Virus record (IMG/VR): IMGVR_UViG_3300046536_000256 | Coordinates: 1 to 64,000 of that record | DNA: 64,000 nt | From: a virus | Strand: one strand, 5' to 3' | Part shown: positions 24,450 through 31,344 of the stretch, piece by piece | How positions within the stretch are numbered: position 1 is the stretch's first letter | How the letters are laid out: each line of letters starts with the position of its first letter | Notes under the pieces: model-generated | What the model was told of the DNA's origin: nothing | The model's database searches: none | What the model saw: only the letters and a program-made list of their open reading frames with translations | Program-made: the position numbers and the translations under genes

Positions 24450-24971
24450 TTATCGATGTATCGGTATTACTGTAGCGGTGCACTCTTTACCCCCATCCCT
24501 GCTTCCAATGCGGAAGCCGTTGTAACCGCCACCGGCCCGAGGGCCAAATAGCTCGCTGTACCCCATCGTGTAAGCCACCTGGAAACTTACCCCGTACCGA
24601 TGACGATAGTCCATTACAAAAGCCATGGACACTAAAGCTTCGTCAGCTAACGATACCGGTGGTAGTGGATCATCCAAATCGATGTAGCGTCGTGGTTCTT
24701 CTGAAAGGTGGTTATACAGCGCGGTACCGATGTTGACGGCCATGCTGTGACTCAGGCCGTATTTCATCATCGACCAACGCACCCAACGTGGATGCACTGC
24801 TCCCTCACCCCGTGTAAATAAACTAGGTTCTGTAGGTTCCGGTGTGTACTCCGACCGACCTGGTACCTTAAGCACCGGTGTAACGGTTTGGAGAATCCCG
24901 AAGAGCGGCATTGCCAAAGAACGCATTGCCCCTACGACCCCAAGACTTGCTGAAGTAGCTTTATTAATCAC
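24450..24971 (-). CDS. Protein with two W-modules (173 aa), GTG start
   Basis: The start is placed at GTG 24971 because GAGG lies 8 nt upstream; the frame extends to 25049 without a better site. The N-terminus is hydrophobic (LAMPLFGILQTVTPVL). Two module copies follow: PRWVRWSMMKYGLSHSMAVN and, near residue 130, MAFVMDYRHRYGVSFQVAYT with Phe in place of the first Trp. Both keep Y-G-V/L-S and the Ala/Gly spacing and give the clearest view of the consensus. Function unknown. Confidence 0.65.
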   Translation of the reverse strand: MINKATSASLGVVGAMRSLAMPLFGILQTVTPVLKVPGRSEYTPEPTEPSLFTRGEGAVHPRWVRWSMMKYGLSHSMAVNIGTALYNHLSEEPRRYIDLDDPLPPVSLADEALVSMAFVMDYRHRYGVSFQVAYTMGYSELFGPRAGGGYNGFRIGSRDGGKECTATVIPIHR

Positions 24972-25017
24972 AAGCTTTACCTCACGTACTTTATCGTTGA
25001 ATTGGTTTTCAGTTTTC

Positions 25018-25176
25018 CTATTGTTGCAGCAGCAGCTTGAACATATCACGGCGTTTTTCCTTAAGACGCTCGATGTCGATATGGTCTCACTTTACTTTCA
25101 ACGGAGATCTGTCCAACGATTGAATCAAGGCCTCTTTTGTCTGATTGAATCGTCCAAGGATATGTCCGTACACCAT
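25018..25176 (-). pseudogene. Possible 52-codon small gene interrupted by UGA
   Basis: From ATG 25176 the frame reads MVYGHILGRFNQTKEALIQS and on to a TGA at 25089-25087. The same frame continues with a typical charged helix (DHIDIERLKEKRRDMFKLLL) to TAG 25018. The part after the TGA looks coding, so this may be a small gene broken by a nonsense change (Trp TGG to TGA would restore it), or a readthrough case. No clear ribosome site precedes the ATG. It lies in an otherwise gene-poor gap. Confidence 0.35.
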
Positions 25177-25251
25177 TCACTGTTTACGCAGTGATTCCCA
25201 TGGGTAACTTCTGTAAGCTTACCTTCTCGTTATAATCCAGATAAACACTGG

Positions 25252-25422
25252 TTACCACAGCTCCAGTAGAACCGTGACCATTCTCTTAAACCAAGAGTAA
25301 TTCCGAGGTAATCGGTTGCGAGGACCAACTATGTATTGTTGGTAGTCGGCACTCCCCGAGGAATGGCCACGGTAGTAGCTGGAAGGCAGAGGCGTAATCG
25401 TGCGATTCGGTCTGTTCGACAT
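25252..25422 (-). CDS. Weak small gene candidate (56 aa)
   Basis: Runs from ATG 25422 to TAA 25252. The product is Arg/Tyr/Ser-rich, starts MSNRPNRTITPLPSSYYRG and ends in a short hydrophobic stretch. There is no good ribosome site (only GGA about 11 nt upstream). It is listed because the gap is otherwise empty and frames here are usually used. Confidence 0.35.
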   Translation of the reverse strand: MSNRPNRTITPLPSSYYRGHSSGSADYQQYIVGPRNRLPRNYSWFKRMVTVLLELW

Positions 25423-25477
25423 AATTAATAAGTCCGTTTAGTTAAATAATAAATTGGCCAAGCAAAAGAAACAAAGG

Positions 25478-25505
25478 CTAGGCCTGCCCAATTGGGCAGG
25501 CCTAG
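25478..25505 (-). terminator. Perfect 28-bp palindrome, terminator
   Basis: A fully self-complementary sequence centred on CCCAATTGGG lies just past the stop of the 25514-26836 gene. The minus strand then runs into TTTGTTTCTTTTG. Confidence 0.8.
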
Positions 25506-25513
25506 TTTATTGC

Positions 25514-26836
25514 TTAGCCCATGAGAGCGGCGATGGAAGCCGGCAGCGCAACCTGAGCGGAACCACCAGCTGGTGCTGGCAGACCGATAGGTGCGCTGTC
25601 AGTACCTTCCGACAGGTTGCTGGAGATTGCACCCTGAGCCAGACGACCCAGACCCGAACCCAGCGCACCAGCTGCCAGACCCAGAGTACCAGCAGCGGTG
25701 TACTTGCCGAACTGGTTGTCGATCACGCCTTCCAGCATTTCACCAGCGAAGAACGAACCGACGATACCGGCAACTGCACCGATACCACTGCCGACGCTCA
25801 GGCTGCCACGGTGACCAGTTTCCAGAGCAGCGCCCAGCAGAGCACTACCTGCGGCAACCCAACCAGCACGCACGCCGTCGTCACGTTCACCACGCAGGGA
25901 GAAACGCGAACGAGCTTCAGCCGACTGAATAGCCGGTTTGAAGGTCTTGGCGAATTCCTGGAACTTGGCGTTTGCTTCAGGCACCTGGCTGACGAAGGTG
26001 TGGAACTGTGCATCGTTGCTCAGACCTTCCGGTGCTGCTTTGGCGGTTGCCGAAGCTTGTGGTTGGAAGGCCAGGTTCTCGGACAGGAACACGTTGTACA
26101 GCTCGTCGCGTTGCGCTTCGGTTGCGTAACCAATAACCACCAGGTCAGCAACAAAGATTTCCAGAGCGGTTTTCGGTTTGGCTTCGTTGTTCATAACAGT
26201 CGACTCGTTGGTGGCGGTGGATGCGGCAGGCGCAGCGGTTTCAACAGCAGGAGTGTTAACAGCGGTCAAAGCGATCAGAGTAGTTTTCATGGTTGGTTGC
26301 TCCAGGGAAGTGTTAGAAGTGTTAGAAGTTTGTTCGGCGGTAGCGGCAGGTGCCACTTGTTCTTGTACAGCCACACCGGATACCGGCGCGGGTTCAAGCG
26401 TTGCATTTTGTTGCTGGCCATGATTCAGGATCCATTCTTCGGAACCTGGTTCACCGACCAGTTGATGCGTTTCAGAGTGCACAACGCTTTCTGGCGCTGG
26501 GGTCTGAATGTTGATTACCGATTCACCGTGCAGCTCGTCCACTGGGATCAGTGTACCTTCCAGGGCCGCAGTTGCAGGGGATGTTGCAGCAGCCAGCAGA
26601 GTTGGATCTGCTTTACGCACTTGGTTCATGCTGAAGCCAGTACCGAGTGCTTCGTTAACGCGTTTCAGGAAAGTCTGACGATGCTGCTTTTCCAGGAACG
26701 CTTCGTCGAACATCTTGGCCTTCAGTACAGCCTGGATGGTTTGTGCATCGCCGCCATTGCCTTTGATTGTTTTCAAAGCTTCGATGGTAGCTTCCAGAGC
26801 CAGTTCATAAACAGGGCGTTCAATTTGCGAATTCAT
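25514..26836 (-). CDS. 440-aa protein with glycine-zipper-like C-terminal domain
   Basis: The start is ATG 26836, with AGGAG 8 nt upstream; a longer frame has no site and covers the promoter. The N-terminal 75 residues are helical. A long Ala/Thr/Pro/Gln-rich, probably disordered middle follows. Residues about 330-410 are Gly/Ala-rich and hydrophobic with G-x(3)-G spacing (GSGIGAVAGIVGSFFAG, TLGLAAGALGSGLG). Such glycine zippers insert into membranes in outer-membrane and toxin proteins. A role at the membrane or in the virion is possible. Own promoter element and terminator. Confidence 0.65.
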   Translation of the reverse strand: MNSQIERPVYELALEATIEALKTIKGNGGDAQTIQAVLKAKMFDEAFLEKQHRQTFLKRVNEALGTGFSMNQVRKADPTLLAAATSPATAALEGTLIPVDELHGESVINIQTPAPESVVHSETHQLVGEPGSEEWILNHGQQQNATLEPAPVSGVAVQEQVAPAATAEQTSNTSNTSLEQPTMKTTLIALTAVNTPAVETAAPAASTATNESTVMNNEAKPKTALEIFVADLVVIGYATEAQRDELYNVFLSENLAFQPQASATAKAAPEGLSNDAQFHTFVSQVPEANAKFQEFAKTFKPAIQSAEARSRFSLRGERDDGVRAGWVAAGSALLGAALETGHRGSLSVGSGIGAVAGIVGSFFAGEMLEGVIDNQFGKYTAAGTLGLAAGALGSGLGRLAQGAISSNLSEGTDSAPIGLPAPAGGSAQVALPASIAALMG

Positions 26837-26909
26837 TGGGTGTTGCTCCTTGTCGGGAAAGTGTAATGTTCTGCGTAACACAAAGATATTTGTATTACTT
26901 ACTGTGATA

Positions 26910-26924
26910 GTTATATAGACCTGA
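26910..26924 (-). promoter_or_regulatory. Variant TATATAAC early-promoter-like element
   Basis: The minus strand reads TCAGGTCTATATAAC, one base off the TATATTAC core and with a conserved TCA start, about 74 nt before the start of the 25514-26836 gene. Confidence 0.5.
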
Positions 26925-26960
26925 AAAAGAATATAAGTTAAAAATAAACGCAATCAAACA

Positions 26961-26998
26961 TATACCCCTTATCCCGCATTAGCGGGATAAGGGGTATA
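26961..26998 (-). terminator. 17-bp perfect terminator hairpin
   Basis: TATACCCCTTATCCCGC (26961-26977) is perfectly complementary to GCGGGATAAGGGGTATA (26982-26998), with a four-base loop, directly after the stop of the Acb1-like gene. Confidence 0.9.
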
Positions 26999-27000
26999 AA

Positions 27001-27432
27001 TTACTTACCGAGGCTGTACGCTTCGTTGGTAAAGGTTAGTTTACGGCCCGCCCAATCGGTTAATACGGTTTGGCACGCCAGGATGTCATACTGGTTAAAG
27101 TCGTAGGTCAAACTCATGTGCGGAATGTAACCCGCATACGGAGTCTCGTAACCAGCGGCTTTAAGGCGGAGGTGTTCTTCTTGCAAGTCCTTACTGGTCA
27201 AACGAAAGATCAAACCGTCACCCAGAATCTCCAACGCCACGACATGCGCTTCGAAGATTCGTGTAGGGTCCAGAACAGCTAGGGGTTTATCGATATCCCG
27301 CTCATCGTAGATCAGCGTTGAGTGGAAGTCATGCTTGGGTGCAGGAGCGATGCCAGCAGCACTCAGAAGAGTAATCAGCTCTGCTTCGAAGTCACTGGTC
27401 AGTTCAACCGAGATGTAGCTGTAATCCATCAT
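27001..27432 (-). CDS. acb1-like: 2H phosphoesterase, Acb1-like (putative anti-CBASS nuclease)
   Basis: The 143-aa product starts at ATG 27432 with GAGG 6 nt upstream. Two H-x-T/S motifs, H37-S-T39 (HSTLIY) and H105-M-S107 (PHMSLTY), mark the 2H phosphoesterase fold and are 68 residues apart. T4 Acb1 is 152 aa with two H-x-T motifs at about the same spacing. It degrades the cyclic nucleotides that activate CBASS defence. The alternative is a generic 2H enzyme such as an RNA 2',3'-cyclic phosphodiesterase. Size, spacing and the Y-x-P-H-x-S/T-L-x-Y context favour Acb1. It is the last gene of its unit. Confidence 0.65.
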   Translation of the reverse strand: MMDYSYISVELTSDFEAELITLLSAAGIAPAPKHDFHSTLIYDERDIDKPLAVLDPTRIFEAHVVALEILGDGLIFRLTSKDLQEEHLRLKAAGYETPYAGYIPHMSLTYDFNQYDILACQTVLTDWAGRKLTFTNEAYSLGK

Positions 27433-27440
27433 CAGGCGCC

Positions 27441-28160
27441 TCAGGAAGGGAAGGGGGTGTCCAATACAATCCCTTGGTGGTTGTCGACGATGTCCAAACA
27501 ACGGAACACAGCAAAGACCCCCTTGTGTTCAGTCGACAGCCGGTTCGCTTCTTCCATCGCCAGCGCCTTGGTCTGATGACGATAAGGAACGTTGTGGATG
27601 TTGACCGCGCCGGTTTGGGTTACCTTACCGATAATGAAACGACCCAGCGTCTTGGCGTACTTCGGTTTGTAACTTGCAGTGCCAGCCAGCGTGAGTTTGT
27701 TGTGGTACATCTGGAAACCTTCCCAGCGTGCATTCACCCACTGCATGACGTACTTGTCGCGGGAATCACGGTCCAGTACCTTGGGATCGAACGAGCCTTC
27801 TTCAAACAGCAGGTTCTCGAACTCTTCCCGTAAGGTGCAGTTCTTGTTATCCGGACGAGCAGCCACCGGAGGCATGCCATGACCCTGTTGCAATTCGCGA
27901 GTAGTGCGGCGCGTTAGGGGAATGGCCACGACGTAAGGATCCGTGTCGTTAGCCGGGGTGTAGACCATTACTGGTGCATCTTCTTTGACATTTGGACCAA
28001 TGCGTTCGTGCAGGACTTCTACCGCTTCTAACAGAGCGGCTTCAACGTTAGGTTGCCCCAACTCTACGGTGCGCTTGTTTACCCATGCTTGATCAATTGC
28101 GCGCAGCGAGAGTGGTTCGGTGGACAAGAAATCCACCGGAGTCAGTTCTTGAACAGTCAT
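27441..28160 (-). CDS. Unknown 239-aa protein with W-module-like segment
   Basis: AAGGA precedes ATG 28160. AIDQAWVNKRTVELGQPNVE (about residues 21-40), followed by AALLEA, has the W-V, G and Ala positions of the repeated W-module. The centre is beta-type (VMVYTPANDTDPYVVAIPL) and the C-terminal half alpha/beta. It lies directly upstream of the Acb1-like gene in the same unit. Function unknown. Confidence 0.6.
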   Translation of the reverse strand: MTVQELTPVDFLSTEPLSLRAIDQAWVNKRTVELGQPNVEAALLEAVEVLHERIGPNVKEDAPVMVYTPANDTDPYVVAIPLTRRTTRELQQGHGMPPVAARPDNKNCTLREEFENLLFEEGSFDPKVLDRDSRDKYVMQWVNARWEGFQMYHNKLTLAGTASYKPKYAKTLGRFIIGKVTQTGAVNIHNVPYRHQTKALAMEEANRLSTEHKGVFAVFRCLDIVDNHQGIVLDTPFPS

Positions 28161-28180
28161 TGCTTATTCTTTCCTTGAGT

Positions 28181-28648
28181 TTATTCGTGGCTACCCGGTA
28201 CATCGAAGTTTGGTAGCCCTGGAAGGTCTCCGTCCAGAATCTCGGAGACCCAGCGACCGCCGGCCATTTCAATCGCACGCCAATCAGCAGTTCCGCCGAT
28301 TTGTTTGGCGTACTCGTTTAGCAAACGCGGGTGATAGTTGTGGTCGCCCATGAGACAATGGCCGAGGCGATCAGCGATTCTGGAAAGGTCATCGTGATCA
28401 GCACCTTCTACCCGACCATCCGGGTGCAGGACTTGGACGCCGTACCACTTGCAATAGTTTTCCATCGTCACAATGGGTTTGCCGAAAGTAGACGGCGACT
28501 GACACAGCAGCGGAATGCCGCGTTGACTTACGTAGACCTTTGTCTTCGGTTGCCCCGGAACTGTGACCCACTGGATGATGTGTGGGTCACTCTCTTTATT
28601 ACGCCCCGGAACTTCTGCGGGTGCTTCTGGTTGAATTTCGTTCGCCAT
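28181..28648 (-). CDS. Unknown 155-aa protein
   Basis: GGGGAG lies upstream of ATG 28648. The N-terminus is Pro/Glu-rich, and a His/Asp-rich stretch (GADHDDLSRIADRLGHCLMGDHNYHP) could bind metal. Its first 121 bases overlap the end of the 28528-28926 gene in another frame. No known family. Confidence 0.6.
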   Translation of the reverse strand: MANEIQPEAPAEVPGRNKESDPHIIQWVTVPGQPKTKVYVSQRGIPLLCQSPSTFGKPIVTMENYCKWYGVQVLHPDGRVEGADHDDLSRIADRLGHCLMGDHNYHPRLLNEYAKQIGGTADWRAIEMAGGRWVSEILDGDLPGLPNFDVPGSHE

Positions 28649-28926
28649 CTTTGTTTCTCCCCTGAAGAAGGTTGTTTAGGTCCGAATATCTTGTCGTGGA
28701 ATTTCATTGAAGCCACCATACCGAACGCAGCCCCACACCCCGCACTTATCCCAATGGTCCACTCCCCCTTAACTACTAGGGTAATAGCGGCTACGTCAAA
28801 CGCCGCCATTAAGAACGATGTGAAAAATACAGAGCGGGTGTGGTTACCTATTACGTTCTTGTACTGGAACCCTTTTAGAAACACCGCACAAAAAGACGAT
28901 CCAACACTAAGAGCATATAACAGCAT
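28528..28926 (-). CDS. Small integral membrane protein with long C-terminal overlap
   Basis: The 132-aa product has three or four hydrophobic helices (about residues 2-18, 31-52 and 57-75) and a basic C-terminal tail of about 50 residues. The ATG shares a base with the RNase HI stop (TAATG), which supports its reading. The last 121 bases overlap the next gene in a different frame, unusually long for this genome. Function unknown; a holin-like role cannot be excluded. Confidence 0.6.
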   Translation of the reverse strand: MLLYALSVGSSFCAVFLKGFQYKNVIGNHTRSVFFTSFLMAAFDVAAITLVVKGEWTIGISAGCGAAFGMVASMKFHDKIFGPKQPSSGEKQRWRTKFNQKHPQKFRGVIKRVTHTSSSGSQFRGNRRQRST

Positions 28927-29414
28927 TAGCTTAATCCGCTGTATTCAGTGTCATGGGTGGTAGGTTTGGCGGCAGCGTCTTTAGCGATCTGGTCCGCCTC
29001 TTCGTTATCAGGGATACCGGAGTGAGCCTTAACCTTAATGAACTTAACCTTATTCACCCTGAGCAACTCGTTCAGGATGATCCACAGGTCTTTGTTCTTG
29101 ACCATCTCGCCGTTGCGGGTAAGCCAGTCATTACGGTACCAGTTCTTGACCCACTTAGTCGAACCGTCAATGGTGTACTGTGAGTCGGTATAGATGTTGA
29201 TCCGGGCGTTCGGACCAAACTCCTCCAGCGTGGCAATTACTGCCATGATTTCCATGCGGTTGTTGGTAGTTAAGTAATAACCCTTGGAGAGTGTGACCTT
29301 CTGGTCTCCGCATCTCACCACAGCCCCATATCCGCCAGGCCCCGGGTTGCCCAAGGCGCTACCGTCAGTATGCACCTCGTAAACAATCACCGGAGCCTTC
29401 TTAGCTTTTGCCAT
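28926..29414 (-). CDS. rnhA: Ribonuclease HI
   Basis: A 162-aa protein with all RNase HI catalytic residues: D17 (TDGSALGNPGPGGYG), E55 (NNRMEIMA), D77 (YTDSQY) and D141 (NEEADQIA), plus the assisting H131 (VKAHSG). The usual basic protrusion (WVKNWYRNDW) is present. It cuts the RNA strand of RNA-DNA hybrids, so it would remove primers during phage replication. It is followed by a coupled membrane-protein gene and preceded within one base by the beta-helix genes. Confidence 0.95.
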   Translation of the reverse strand: MAKAKKAPVIVYEVHTDGSALGNPGPGGYGAVVRCGDQKVTLSKGYYLTTNNRMEIMAVIATLEEFGPNARINIYTDSQYTIDGSTKWVKNWYRNDWLTRNGEMVKNKDLWIILNELLRVNKVKFIKVKAHSGIPDNEEADQIAKDAAAKPTTHDTEYSGLS

Positions 29415-30353
29415 CTAACACACCGCGCTATGCCGTAAGTATTTCAAATGAAAGGCCTTCTCTATTATCTTCAATAGATCGACCCGAGAGTTAATGCAGT
29501 CCCGAATATACCGGAGTTGATCCAAGATTAATTCTTCGCCCCGTTCTTGCAGTATCCGGAACAGTTGGTCGTCAAAATTGGGATGACCGAATTCAATGTG
29601 AAAACGATTACCCCTGAGATCGGGCGCAACCGCCCAAGCATCTTTAGCCGTTTGAAAGGCATACAGGGTAGTCCGTGGCAGAGTGATCTCCAAGAAGAAC
29701 ATCCGGCTACGGATATACACTGTGGGTGCTGTTAACCGTACACTAGTCCAAAATACATCGGAAATGTATAACAGTCCTACACAGTTGACGTGGCTATTCG
29801 TTGCATTCACATGTGTAAGATCGATGTCGGCGTTAGTAAAGAATGTGCAGTGCTCCAGACTACAGTCTACGATACTGACAGTAGACTTGGTTGAAATCAC
29901 CGAACAGGATTCAATCCAACAGTTAGAAATCCAAGCATTTTTAGAGACGGCGGCATCTAAGAGCTCTACCTCGTCAAACGTTACCCCCGTGTAACTGTTT
30001 CGTTCTTTACCGTCACTGACAAGCACATCAGAGATGGTGTAGTTACACCCGATGCTGTAGATGTTGGCAACGGCGCAACGCCCGTGAAAGGTGTCGTTCT
30101 TACTCGTGCAGTTCTTGAGTACCACATCGCAGTACTCAAGGTCCTCAATATCCTCGTCCTCGTTCACCTGAAGTGACAGGTATTTGTTCGAGTCCACCTC
30201 CACGATGGATTCAGGACAGAGGCTGTATTTCAACATGTACTGCCCAATCGGGAAGTAGTAGCGGTCAACGCCCTCAATAGGTGCCGCGAGTTCCGGGAGG
30301 GGCATCGCGTTCAGCTTTACCCCGTCCAAATACAGACCCGGTTTTTGTGTCAT
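29415..30353 (-). CDS. Beta-helix-like protein, copy 1 of 3 (312 aa)
   Basis: AGGAG lies upstream of ATG 30353, and the start overlaps the previous stop (ATGA). The N-terminus (GLYLDGVKLNAMPL) matches copy 2 (GVYIDGHKLEPIRL). Residues about 75-205 show short repeats with Asn/Ser/Cys/Thr turns, as in right-handed beta-helices. A beta domain (TAPTVYIRSRMFFLEITLP) and a C-terminal helix (RYIRDCINSRVDLLKIIE) follow, both shared with copies 2 and 3. Cysteine content is high for this genome. Function unknown; polysaccharide or receptor binding is one idea. Confidence 0.65.
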   Translation of the reverse strand: MTQKPGLYLDGVKLNAMPLPELAAPIEGVDRYYFPIGQYMLKYSLCPESIVEVDSNKYLSLQVNEDEDIEDLEYCDVVLKNCTSKNDTFHGRCAVANIYSIGCNYTISDVLVSDGKERNSYTGVTFDEVELLDAAVSKNAWISNCWIESCSVISTKSTVSIVDCSLEHCTFFTNADIDLTHVNATNSHVNCVGLLYISDVFWTSVRLTAPTVYIRSRMFFLEITLPRTTLYAFQTAKDAWAVAPDLRGNRFHIEFGHPNFDDQLFRILQERGEELILDQLRYIRDCINSRVDLLKIIEKAFHLKYLRHSAVC

Positions 30354-31285
30354 ATTGGATCTCCTAACGTTCTTTCGAATTCAGCCCACAGGACCTGGAT
30401 GATTCTCCGGCGAGAACGAATGCAATCTACCACGTAATGATAGATGTCTTTCGGCAGAGCCAGTTCACAGTCAACCAATAACTCGGTCAACTTGGCCTCG
30501 AACTCTGGGTCATCCACCGGGACGTTAAACCCACCGCCTTGCCGGGTGATGGCAAACTCATCATTCCCCGTCTGATAACAGTACAGTGTCAGGTTAGGGA
30601 AATCCAAGCTGAAGAAGTACAAGCGGTTAGGGATGTGGCAGTCATCCACCTTCAGGTACATCTCGTTCAAACGGCTGTCGATTATCCGGATGAAATTCGC
30701 GGCATGTACACTGGCGTCGTTGAACTTACTCCCCTCCAGAACCAACGCTCCCTTAGAAGAGAACGACGAGTTCTTCATCGTGGACCCTTCGATACGTGCC
30801 TGACCCTCTGTGTGGACCGTGGAGTTGATGATTGACGAGTTGAGTACGAAGCTACCATCAGAGATCGTAGCGTTCTCCAAACGCGAGCTGATGACCGTCT
30901 GGTTGACTAACGGGTGCAGACGCGCGGTTTGCATCGACGAACGCGAGATATCCGAGTTCACGATGTTGCAAGCATTGGTCACCGTGTTGCTCAATACGCA
31001 GTTACCAGTAAAGGTATCGCGGTAACTGCTGCTGTTCGTGACGGTTACCCACGCGTGATTCTCGTCATCATTGTCCTCTTCGATTTCCAAGTCGAGGTAA
31101 GCAGCAGAGTCAATCTTGACCACCGAGTGTTCATCAAGAAAGAAGTGGAGTGTTAGGATCCCCACGGCTACTCGGTATTGATCGAAATCCCCAACACCGC
31201 CTTCATCGTCAACAGAGGGGTAAGTGTTTAGCCGGATAGGTTCCAGCTTGTGACCGTCAATGTATACGCCAGTTTCGTGTTCCAT
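30350..31285 (-). CDS. Beta-helix-like protein, copy 2 of 3 (311 aa)
   Basis: Begins at ATG 31285 with AGGAG upstream. The order is the same as copy 1: N-terminal YIDGHKLEPI, repeats with N/S/T-rich turns (LENATISDGSFVLNSSIINS), then IPNRLYFFSLDFPNLTLYCY and the helix YVVDCIRSRRRIIQVLWAEF. Copies 1 and 2 have almost the same length. A TATG motif after a hairpin lies just upstream. Confidence 0.65.
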   Translation of the reverse strand: MEHETGVYIDGHKLEPIRLNTYPSVDDEGGVGDFDQYRVAVGILTLHFFLDEHSVVKIDSAAYLDLEIEEDNDDENHAWVTVTNSSSYRDTFTGNCVLSNTVTNACNIVNSDISRSSMQTARLHPLVNQTVISSRLENATISDGSFVLNSSIINSTVHTEGQARIEGSTMKNSSFSSKGALVLEGSKFNDASVHAANFIRIIDSRLNEMYLKVDDCHIPNRLYFFSLDFPNLTLYCYQTGNDEFAITRQGGGFNVPVDDPEFEAKLTELLVDCELALPKDIYHYVVDCIRSRRRIIQVLWAEFERTLGDPI

Positions 31286-31310
31286 CAAAAAGCTCCTAGC
31301 AAAACATAAC

Positions 31311-31332
31311 CCACCGGAGTTTCCTCCGGCGG
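31311..31332 (-). terminator. Hairpin after the 31345-32808 gene
   Basis: CCACCGGAG (31311-31319) pairs with CTCCGGCGG (31324-31332), with one wobble. It is followed on the minus strand by TTATGTTTTGCT. Confidence 0.65.
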
Positions 31333-31344
31333 ATTAGTGTTCAG

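Larger units (their letters stand above)
25177..25513. other. Gene-poor gap of the early region
   Basis: About 340 bases hold only the weak 56-codon frame at 25252-25422, a possible 24-codon frame behind it and the terminator palindrome at 25478-25505. The GTG of the 24-codon frame lies inside the previous stop region, with GGAG upstream. No tRNA cloverleaf, TATATTAC element or direct-repeat array was found. The stretch could also encode a small RNA. Confidence 0.4.

Noticed and set aside
25018-25513. tRNA or CRISPR array in the gene-poor gap
   Set aside because: No cloverleaf with a GTTC loop and acceptor stem on either strand, and no regularly spaced repeats.
25454-26866. 470-codon plus-strand open frame
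   Set aside because: It lies exactly opposite the 440-aa leftward gene, has no ribosome site, and its Gln/Ser/Arg/Cys-rich composition is the antisense of an Ala/Thr/Gly-rich gene.
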